A DNA stretch of 29,608 nucleotides from Poteriospumella lacustris (lineage: Eukaryota; Sar; Chrysophyceae; Chromulinales; Dinobryaceae): NCBI GenBank assembly GCA_008000375.1, contig SMOI01000069.1, positions 25,663-55,270 of the forward strand, given 5' to 3'. The notes beneath the pieces were generated by a model that saw only the letters and a program-made list of their open reading frames with translations, did not search any database and was not told where the DNA came from. The first letter of the stretch is position 1; the number at the start of each line of letters is the position of its first letter. The translations under genes were made by a program, and so were the position numbers. Below are positions 10,848-19,300 of this stretch, one piece after another.

Positions 10848-13800
10848 CTACGAGGTCTCGCCCATGGCCGCCATTTCGACGTCCTTTGCAAGGGCCTCGT
10901 TGCCCTCCGCTGTCGTCTGCCGCTTCGATGACGCCGAAGTCACTGTCGATGTCGCTGTTGCCGCTGTTGTCGCTGTGCTGCCGGTCCCGGACCACCATCG
11001 CGCCTCCCACAGCGTCTGCGACCCTCGCGCCAACAACGTCGTCCACTGCGGCATCGTCACCACCACCGCAAACACCCACACCGCCGACCGGTCGCCTGCG
11101 CGCGTACTGCGACCCAGCACGTCGAACACCGCCAGACCCCACAGCAGCGCCGCGAAGCACAGCACCACGAACACCTCGCCCACCACCCGCGGCATCGTGT
11201 CCACCAGCGCCGCCTCCAGCCGTCCCATCGTCGTCAGCACCAGCGTCTGGTACCGCCGCAGCCACGACGCCTTCGCCTCGTCGGCGGCGTCGCTGCCATC
11301 GCGATCCGCAGCTACCGCAGCGGTAGCAGCCGTCGTCGCCGGTGCCAGCGGATTGCTCACCGTCCGCACCGTTGCTGCCTCCCGCTCCCCCACCGCTTGT
11401 ACCGCGCGCACATGGCCTCGCAGCCGCACGATGAACGCCTGCATCCACCACAGCTCCAGCCCGCCGCCCAGCAGCACCAGCAGCCCCAGCGGCGGGAACA
11501 ACACTCCGAATGACAGCAGAATGCCCATGTCCGACACCATCCGCAGCCACAGCAGGTCCACGCACATGCCGATGCGACGTCCGTCGTCGCGCGTCCACTC
11601 GCTCAGCGCGTCCTCGTTCAGCTGCAGCACCTCCCGCACGCGCGCCTCGTCCACGTCGCCGGTCGCCACCGCCGCCACGTCCCAGTCCACCACGCGGAAC
11701 TGCATCGGCACACACCGCATCGACCACCGCAGCCACCGCAACGTCGACGCCGCCATCGCCGTCGATATCGCCGACGACGTGACCAGCGCCTGCACCCGCC
11801 GCCGCTGCCATCGCTTCACACACAGCACCCACAGCGGCAGCACCACGATGCTCAGCACGTACCGATACACGAAGACGTGTACGAAGGCCTGCAGGATGGA
11901 GAAGGCGCACTGGTTGTTGTAGGCGAAGCCCGCCTGGAAGTCGATCGACGACTGCAGCCCGTCGTTGAACACCGACAGCACCGCCAGGTCGATGTTGCCT
12001 CCGCTGGCCGAGCCGCTGTCGTAGGTCGCCAGGAGGTTGTCGTACGACATACACGGGAAGGCGGACAGCGGCGTGGCCTGCAGCGTCACGGGATCTACCG
12101 ACAGATAGGTGATCCAGAAGCACAGCCCGCCCTCTACGACGTAGCTGTCGACGGGGATACGCGTGAAGACGTACTGGAAGCAGTTCGGCGACACGAGCAC
12201 CTCCGTCAGCAGCGGCGACACGATCACGTTGAACACGCCGATCGTCGCGAACAGCGACAGCCACCGCTTCCGCGACGCATTCGCCTGCGCCACGCCGAAG
12301 TAGTCCCACCGCATCACCGCCCACGTCATCGCCGAGTTCCACCCCAGCTTGAAGCACGCCATCGCCCACACGATGCCCAGGCGCCGCACACGCGACACGT
12401 GGTTCAGCGTCGTCGTGTACACGTACACGATGTTCACCACGAACGACGGCACCGTCAGCGCCAACGTCACGGCGCTCACCACCGCCGCCGGATACAGCCA
12501 CGACCGCCACCACGACGCCGAGGCGGCGGACGGTCGATCGCCGCCGGCGGTGTCGCCGCGCTCGTCCCACTCCGTCGCCTCCGTCGCCTCCGTCGCCTCC
12601 GCCGCCGCCTTCTCGCGCTTCATGCGCCGCCGCCGCGCGATCAGCCCGTTGCACTCGCGCCGCAGCCACAGCACAAACGCCGTCAGCCACGCCAGCAGCA
12701 CCATCGCCGCCGCCGCGCCTTGTTGCAGCGCCAACGCGATCACCCAGACGTACAAGTACGCATACGCGCTCGACGCCAGCGACGTGCCCACGTACACCAA
12801 CATCGACGCCGCCAGCATCGCCACCACCCCCACCAGCAGACCGCGGTAGTCGCGGACCACGTACCACACGAACTGCGCCTCCGACCGGCCCCACACGTAC
12901 GCGCGGTGCAGTCGCCGCCGCCACGACGGTCCTCGTCGTCCACCAGCGTCGGCCGCCGAGCCGTCTTCCTCACCGCCGCCCTCACCGCCACCGCCGCTGC
13001 TGCTGACACTGCGCCCGTCCGCCGTCCGAGCCGGCGACCACCACTCCCACGCCGCCACCAGCCCCAAGAACACCACGCCGCCCACCACCGCCACCAGCAG
13101 CGACACATCCGTCGCCGACGACCCGCACGTGTACGTGGTGGCGAACGGGTCGTGCGTCGGCAGATGCGCCGTCGTGGCGACGGTGCCCGCCGCACACGCG
13201 AACAGGTTGCCCTCCAGCACGTTGATCCGCGGAAACGTCTCCCACGCCGCCGGCAGCGTCCCCGACAGCATGTTCACCTGCAGCGACCACGACGGATCCA
13301 CTCGTTCGACGGGATACACCGCGTCGCGGGGCAGCGTCCCCGAGAAACGGTTGAACGACAAGTCGATGAACTGCGACGGCGTCGTCAGCAGCAGCGACGG
13401 AATCGTCCCGCTCAGCTGGTTGTGCGACAAGTCGATGCCCTCCAGATTCTCCGACAGCCGCGACGCGCCGCCCGCGCCGCTCGCGATCGTCCCCGTCAGG
13501 CGGTTGCCCGACAGCGCCAGAAACGTCAGCTGCGGCAGGTACAACACACACGACGGCAGCGACCCGTACACCGCCTCCGACTCCACGTACGACGAGTACA
13601 CCGACCACCCGCCGATCGTCGCTCCGTCACCCGACGCCACGACCGTCGATCGACACGTCGACGCCGCGTGCAGCCCCGACAGCAGCAGCTCCGTCAGATT
13701 GCGGTTCGCGCACAGCAGGTCGCTCGGCAGGCTGCCCGTCATGCAGTTCTCCGTCAAGATCAGCGCCTGGTACTGTCCCGCCGCCAGACTCTGCACCGGC

Positions 13801-14153
13801 AGCGGCCCGGTGAACTGGTTGTACGCCGCGTTGAGAATGAGCCCCGTCGCGGTCGAGTTGGCGAACACCGACGTGACGCGGCCCGTCAGGTAGTTGTTGT
13901 TCACCACCAGTTCGCGCAGCTGCCGTGGGTCGGCGAACACCGCGTCGATCGGACCGGACAGGTGCATCTCGGACGCCACGAAGGTGCTCAGCTGGTGGCA
14001 CTGCGACAGCGAGGGCGACAAGGACCCCGACAGGTAGTTGCCGGCGACGTGGACGTTCTGCATCGTACAGGCCGCGACGGAGGCGTCCATGGCGGGGAAG
14101 GAGCCGTGGAAGGCGTTGTCGTCGACGAAGAGCTGCGCGACGGTGGTCTGGAG
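10671..14153 (-). repeat. Homogenised arm of the inverted duplication (LRR-A side)
   Basis: Read on the minus strand, this segment matches 17868-21304. The near-identical part covers the last LRRs and the whole membrane domain (10868-14153). The match continues, more weakly and with an insert of about 100 nt on this side, into the 3' flank down to about 10671. Differences within the coding part are concentrated in one cytosolic loop. Confidence 0.9.
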
Positions 14154-15710
14154 CAGTCGCGGTGGCAGGGTGCCGGTCAGGGCGTTGGTCGACAGGCCCA
14201 GCAGGACGAGCGACGTGTCGTTCAGCCAGCGCTCCGGCAGGGTGCCCGTCAAGCTGGACGACTCCAGGTCCAAGTACATCAAACTGCTCGGAAGCATCGC
14301 CTGCGCCCAGTCGGCGTGGAGGTGGCTGAAGGAGATGCTCAGCGTCTGCAAGGCCATGAACGGGCTCTGCTGATTGCCGGTCGTCGTCGTCGTCGGCGGC
14401 GTTGTCGTTGTCGTTGCGAACATGGCGGCCAAGTCGACGGAGAAGTAATTATCGTCCAGCAGCAGCGTCTGTAGCGATTGTACCGAGGCCAGTGATGTGG
14501 GAATGGTCCCCGTGAATGCATTGGTATACAGCTCCACGTCGTTGAGAGCCGTCATGTTGCCCATGGCCTCCGGCAAGGAGCCCGAGAAGGCGTTGATGAA
14601 CAACAGCAGCGACGACAGGTTCTCCAGGTTGACCAACGCGTCGGAGATCGAACCACTCATCAGATTCTGATACAAGAGCAGCTCATACAAGCCCGTGCAG
14701 CTGGCTAATGTCGCCGGAATGGAACCAGATATAAAATTCGAATTGCCCCAGAGAACCGTGAGGTCGCGCAGGTTCCCCAACGTCGACGGCAGCGTACCGG
14801 TCACGAATTGCAACGAGAAATCCAACTGTGCCATACGCACCAGATTGCCCCACGCTGAAGGCACGGAGCCAGTGAAGACATTCGAGCTTACATACAAATA
14901 GAGAAGCCCGGACAGATGGTCAAACGTCGGTAGGCTCCCGCGGATCTTGTTGAAGGAGAGGTCGAGATAGACGATCGACGACGCGGTGTTCATCGTCGAC
15001 GGCACTGATCCCGTCAGTTGATTGTTATCGACTGTCAAGACGCTGAGGGTCTTCCAACACGGCATCACCGACGGCAATTGCCCAGACAGTAGATTGTTGG
15101 ACAGTTCCAGGTCGACGAGCGTCGGAATCGACCATATCGACGCTGGGATCGTCCCCGTCAGCTCGTTCGATGACGCGTACACCATTTGCAGCATCGATGA
15201 TGCCGGAAAGGCCGGCAATGAACCCGTGAAATCGTTTCCGTCCACATCCAAGTACCACAGCTGCTGCAGCGTCGCCAGACACGATGGGAGCGAACCCGTC
15301 ATACTGTTATCGTTTACCTCCAGAATCGATACCTGCGACCACTCACAGATCGATGGAGGAATGGTCCCCACGAGGTAGTTCTGCGAGACTGCAAACGACG
15401 AGAGATACGATAGGTTCCCGAGCGCCGTCGGCAATGTGCCTGTCAGCCTATATCCGGCCAAGTCCAGACTGTCCACATGGCATATCCCGCTGGTGTCTTC
15501 TGCGCAAGTGACACCACTCCATGATCCGTCACAGCAGTTCGTGCTGTTACTGACAGGCCATGAAGGGACCCAGCCAGCACCCGAGGTGGAACCATACAGT
15601 GCCAGAAGGGCCTCGACTTCTTGCGACGGAGGAGGCGAGTAACAGTTGGTGACGTTGGCTGCATTGGCGTGCACAGCAAGCCACCAATACACGATCAGCA
15701 ATAGCAGCAT
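10848..15710 (-). CDS. LRR-A: secreted-pathway LRR ectodomain fused to a polytopic membrane domain (1620 aa)
   Basis: I chose ATG at 15710 because it begins a clear signal peptide (MLLLLIVYWWLAVHANA). The open frame continues upstream to a TTG at 15824 but without another ATG. A cysteine-bearing LRR cap follows (NCCDGSWSGVTC, as in plant-type LRR proteins), then some 25-30 repeats of the LxGTLPxxL type up to about residue 860. After the first membrane span at about 867 comes a C-terminal region with about ten predicted spans, a charged Glu/Ala/Thr cytosolic loop, and a Cys-containing extracellular loop between later spans. I do not recognise this membrane domain by name. The layout suggests a cell-surface receptor, sensor or channel-like protein, but there is no kinase or other known effector. 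No intron is needed. It is the minus arm of an inverted duplication with LRR-B. A Thr/Pro insert coded near 14370-14420 is absent from LRR-B. Confidence 0.88.
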   Translation of the reverse strand: MLLLLIVYWWLAVHANAANVTNCYSPPPSQEVEALLALYGSTSGAGWVPSWPVSNSTNCCDGSWSGVTCAEDTSGICHVDSLDLAGYRLTGTLPTALGNLSYLSSFAVSQNYLVGTIPPSICEWSQVSILEVNDNSMTGSLPSCLATLQQLWYLDVDGNDFTGSLPAFPASSMLQMVYASSNELTGTIPASIWSIPTLVDLELSNNLLSGQLPSVMPCWKTLSVLTVDNNQLTGSVPSTMNTASSIVYLDLSFNKIRGSLPTFDHLSGLLYLYVSSNVFTGSVPSAWGNLVRMAQLDFSLQFVTGTLPSTLGNLRDLTVLWGNSNFISGSIPATLASCTGLYELLLYQNLMSGSISDALVNLENLSSLLLFINAFSGSLPEAMGNMTALNDVELYTNAFTGTIPTSLASVQSLQTLLLDDNYFSVDLAAMFATTTTTPPTTTTTGNQQSPFMALQTLSISFSHLHADWAQAMLPSSLMYLDLESSSLTGTLPERWLNDTSLVLLGLSTNALTGTLPPRLLQTTVAQLFVDDNAFHGSFPAMDASVAACTMQNVHVAGNYLSGSLSPSLSQCHQLSTFVASEMHLSGPIDAVFADPRQLRELVVNNNYLTGRVTSVFANSTATGLILNAAYNQFTGPLPVQSLAAGQYQALILTENCMTGSLPSDLLCANRNLTELLLSGLHAASTCRSTVVASGDGATIGGWSVYSSYVESEAVYGSLPSCVLYLPQLTFLALSGNRLTGTIASGAGGASRLSENLEGIDLSHNQLSGTIPSLLLTTPSQFIDLSFNRFSGTLPRDAVYPVERVDPSWSLQVNMLSGTLPAAWETFPRINVLEGNLFACAAGTVATTAHLPTHDPFATTYTCGSSATDVSLLVAVVGGVVFLGLVAAWEWWSPARTADGRSVSSSGGGGEGGGEEDGSAADAGGRRGPSWRRRLHRAYVWGRSEAQFVWYVVRDYRGLLVGVVAMLAASMLVYVGTSLASSAYAYLYVWVIALALQQGAAAAMVLLAWLTAFVLWLRRECNGLIARRRRMKREKAAAEATEATEATEWDERGDTAGGDRPSAASASWWRSWLYPAAVVSAVTLALTVPSFVVNIVYVYTTTLNHVSRVRRLGIVWAMACFKLGWNSAMTWAVMRWDYFGVAQANASRKRWLSLFATIGVFNVIVSPLLTEVLVSPNCFQYVFTRIPVDSYVVEGGLCFWITYLSVDPVTLQATPLSAFPCMSYDNLLATYDSGSASGGNIDLAVLSVFNDGLQSSIDFQAGFAYNNQCAFSILQAFVHVFVYRYVLSIVVLPLWVLCVKRWQRRRVQALVTSSAISTAMAASTLRWLRWSMRCVPMQFRVVDWDVAAVATGDVDEARVREVLQLNEDALSEWTRDDGRRIGMCVDLLWLRMVSDMGILLSFGVLFPPLGLLVLLGGGLELWWMQAFIVRLRGHVRAVQAVGEREAATVRTVSNPLAPATTAATAAVAADRDGSDAADEAKASWLRRYQTLVLTTMGRLEAALVDTMPRVVGEVFVVLCFAALLWGLAVFDVLGRSTRAGDRSAVWVFAVVVTMPQWTTLLARGSQTLWEARWWSGTGSTATTAATATSTVTSASSKRQTTAEGNEALAKDVEMAAMGETS
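15120..15710 (-). repeat. N-terminal block of the duplication (LRR-A side)
   Basis: Read on the minus strand, this matches 16354-16936 closely: signal-peptide end, LRR cap and first repeats, with scattered base changes. It is separated from the 3' arm by the diverged block 14154-15119. Confidence 0.85.
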
Positions 15711-16334
15711 AGGGACACCGCAGATTCCCGGCGTTGCAGGATAATTGTCCAGTGTGGGTAGTCGCTCGATCACTGATGTTGGAGTTCCATCGATGACACG
15801 ATCAGAGAAATAGAAATGGCCCAAGCTTCATCAAATAACCAATTGGCTGCACACTACACTTCTTGAGCCAGCACTGGCCTGCATGTATGTCTGTGTGTAT
15901 CTGTTGTTGTTGTCGGCAGCATCGCTGCTGGAGAAGAAGTCCAGGCCATTATTTTGGTGCTCCATCTTCCGGCTGAAAAGGCGTTACAAATTTACAAAAG
16001 TGGCCGCTTTCCTTGATATGATGATCGCTTCGCCGTTCCCGCGTTCCCGCGTTCGCTTTATTTATAGTCAATAGTCAAGCCTGCTTGTGGCATGCTGCTA
16101 TTACCGATAAGTTCAATAGTAAACCAGCAACGTTGTGCGGTGCTATAGCGACAATCATCACTGCGGAGAGAGATATCTTCTCTGTTCATTTTTTGGTAGT
16201 TGATGATTTCCCGGCAAGACTACAAGTGCATTGATAGATCCATCTCTGTGGAAGTCCTGAAACACATGATCGTCGGCCTTTCGATTGAAAACGATAGCGA
16301 TCACAATCAATAGATTACACTTTCATCTTCCTAT
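15711..16334. promoter_or_regulatory. Shared divergent 5' region between LRR-A and LRR-B
   Basis: This 624-bp AT-richer spacer lies between the two start codons and must hold both 5' UTRs and promoters. No gene is visible. TTTATTTATAG at about 16058-16068 is a possible TATA-like site for the plus direction but lies some 270 nt from the ATG. The two halves are not obvious mirror images, apart from a short weak match just outside the start codons, so the two genes may be regulated differently. Confidence 0.5.
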
Positions 16335-19300
16335 ATGATATCAGCGAGTCCGCATGCTGCAATCGATTGGTGGCTTGCTGTGCACGCCGATGCAGCCAAC
16401 GTCACCAACTGCTACTCGCCTCCTCCGTCGCAAGAAGTCGAGGCCCTTCTGGCACTGTATGGTTCTACCTCGGGTGCTAGCTGGGTCCCTTCATGGCCTG
16501 TCAGTAACAGCACGAACTGCTGTGACGGATCATGGAGTGGTGTCACTTGCGCAGAAGACACCAGCGGGATATGCCATGTGGACAGTCTGGACTTGGCCGG
16601 ATATAGGCTGTCAGGCACATTGCCGATGGCGCTCGGGAACCTATCGTATCTCTCGTCGTTTGCAGTCTCGCAGAACTACCTCGTGGGGACCATTCCTCCA
16701 TCGATCTGTGAGTGGTCGCAGGTATCGATTCTGGTGCTGAACGACAACAGTATGACGGGTTCGCTTCCGTCGTGTCTAACGACGCTACAAGAATTATCGT
16801 ACCTGGATGTGGACGGCAATGATTTCACGGGTTCGTTGCCGGCCTTTCCATCATCGTCGATGCTGGAAATCGTCTACGCGTCATCGAACGAGCTGACGGG
16901 GACGATCCCAGCGTCGATATGGTCGATTCCGACGCTGATTAGCCTGGAAGTATCTGACAATTTTTTATCTGGGCAATTGCCGTCGGTGATGGCGTGCTGG
17001 GAGAATCTACAAATCCTTGATCTCAGCCAAAATCGGCTGACGGGATCAATGCCCGCGACAATGAACACCGCATCGTCGATCGTCTATCTCGACCTCTCCT
17101 ACAACAGGATCATAGGGAGCCTACCGACGTTCGACAATGCCTCTCACAGCATCGCCTTCTTATTTCTCAATTACAATACCTTTTGGGGCTCCATTCCTTC
17201 GGTGTGGGGCAAACTCACGAATATCATTGAGCTCGATTTCTCCGGCGGCATCCTCTCGGGATCTGTCCCTTCCTTCTTTCAAGACTTGACCCATTTAAGC
17301 CTCCTCAAAGGTGATTCCAACTACATCACGGGGACATTGCCGTCCTCGTTACGTCATTGTCCCATGCTCGAGCAGCTCTCGGTCTATCAGAACGTCTTGT
17401 CGGGTACATTTCCCGAGTGGTTGACCCAGCTGTCCAACGTCGGCACTCTGGAGCTCTTCTCCAATGTGATGACGGGCACGTTGCCATCGTCGATCAGCAA
17501 CATGACGTCCTTGCAGCTCTTCGACATTCACGAGAATTACTTCACGGGAGCGCTGCCTCTGTCTATGCAAGGCCTGATATCCTTGCACAGCGTCTATTTG
17601 GATGGGAATCTTTTCTCCATCGACCTGGCTTCCTTGTTCTCGGCGACTGTTCCTTCGCCGTTCCCTGCCTTGATCACGTTCAGTGCCTCGTCGACCAGCG
17701 CCTTACCTGGATGGGCAGATGCCGTAGTTCCACAAAAACTGGCGCTTATAAACATGGAAGGCTGCGGTCTCACCGGGTCGCTGCCCGAGCACTGGCTGAA
17801 CCGCACCTCACTGGTGTTCGTAGATCTCTCTCTGAATGGATTAGCGGGAACATTGCCCACCCAACTACTCCAGACCACCGTCGCACAGCTCTTCGTCGAC
17901 GACAACGCCTTCCACGGCTCCTTCCCCGCCATGGACGCTTCCGTCGCGGCCTGTACGATGCAGAACGTCCACGTCGCCGGCAACTACCTGTCGGGGTCCT
18001 TGTCGCCCTCGCTGTCGCAGTGCCACCAGCTGAGCACCTTCGTGGCGTCCGAGATGCACCTGTCCGGTCCGATCGACGCGGTGTTCGCCGACCCACGGCA
18101 GCTGCGCGAACTGGTGGTGAACAACAACTACCTGACGGGCCGCGTCACGTCGGTGTTCGCCAACTCGACCGCGACGGGGCTCATTCTCAACGCGGCGTAC
18201 AACCAGTTCACCGGGCCGCTGCCGGTGCAGAGTCTGGCGGCGGGACAGTACCAGGCGCTGATCTTGACGGAGAACTGCATGACGGGCAGCCTGCCGAGCG
18301 ACCTGCTGTGCGCGAACCGCAATCTGACGGAGCTGCTGCTGTCGGGGCTGCACGCGGCGTCGACGTGTCGATCGACGGTCGTGGCGTCGGGTGACGGAGC
18401 GACGATCGGCGGGTGGTCGGTGTACTCGTCGTACGTGGAGTCGGAGGCGGTGTACGGGTCGCTGCCGTCGTGTGTGTTGTACCTGCCGCAGCTGACGTTT
18501 CTGGCGCTGTCGGGCAACCGCCTGACGGGGACGATCGCGAGCGGCGCGGGCGGCGCGTCGCGGCTGTCGGAGAATCTGGAGGGCATCGACTTGTCGCACA
18601 ACCAGCTGAGCGGGACGATTCCGTCGCTGCTGCTGACGACGCCGTCGCAGTTCATCGACTTGTCGTTCAACCGTTTCTCGGGGACGCTGCCCCGCGACGC
18701 GGTGTATCCCGTCGAACGAGTGGATCCGTCGTGGTCGCTGCAGGTGAACATGCTGTCGGGGACGCTGCCGGCGGCGTGGGAGACGTTTCCGCGGATCAAC
18801 GTGCTGGAGGGCAACCTGTTCGCGTGTGCGGCGGGCACCGTCGCCACGACGGCGCATCTGCCGACGCACGACCCGTTCGCCACCACGTACACGTGCGGGT
18901 CGTCGGCGACGGATGTGTCGCTGCTGGTGGCGGTGGTGGGCGGCGTGGTGTTCTTGGGGCTGGTGGCGGCGTGGGAGTGGTGGTCGCCGGCTCGGACGGC
19001 GGACGGGCGCAGTGTCAGCAGCAGCGGCGGTGGCGGTGAGGGCGGCGGTGAGGAAGACGGCTCGGCGGCCGACGCTGGTGGACGACGAGGACCGTCGTGG
19101 CGGCGGCGACTGCACCGCGCGTACGTGTGGGGCCGGTCGGAGGCGCAGTTCGTGTGGTACGTGGTCCGCGACTACCGCGGTCTGCTGGTGGGGGTGGTGG
19201 CGATGCTGGCGGCGTCGATGTTGGTGTACGTGGGCACGTCGCTGGCGTCGAGCGCGTATGCGTACTTGTACGTCTGGGTGATCGCGTTGGCGCTGCAACA

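Noticed and set aside
11877-14474. Long plus-strand open frame opposite LRR-A, with a mirror at 17865-20174 (minus)
   Set aside because: Its existence in both arms follows from the duplication. The translation is Arg/His-rich low complexity and is a GC-rich shadow of the LRR frame.
15711-15824. Extension of LRR-A to TTG at 15824
   Set aside because: There is no ATG in this stretch. The ATG at 15710 begins an excellent signal peptide and aligns with a relic ATG in LRR-B.
15931-15960. Similarity of the LRR spacer to the LRR cap coding sequence (AAGAAGTCCAGGCC against AAGAAGTCGAGGCC)
   Set aside because: Thirteen of 14 matches can occur by chance in comparisons of this size, and the similarity does not extend.
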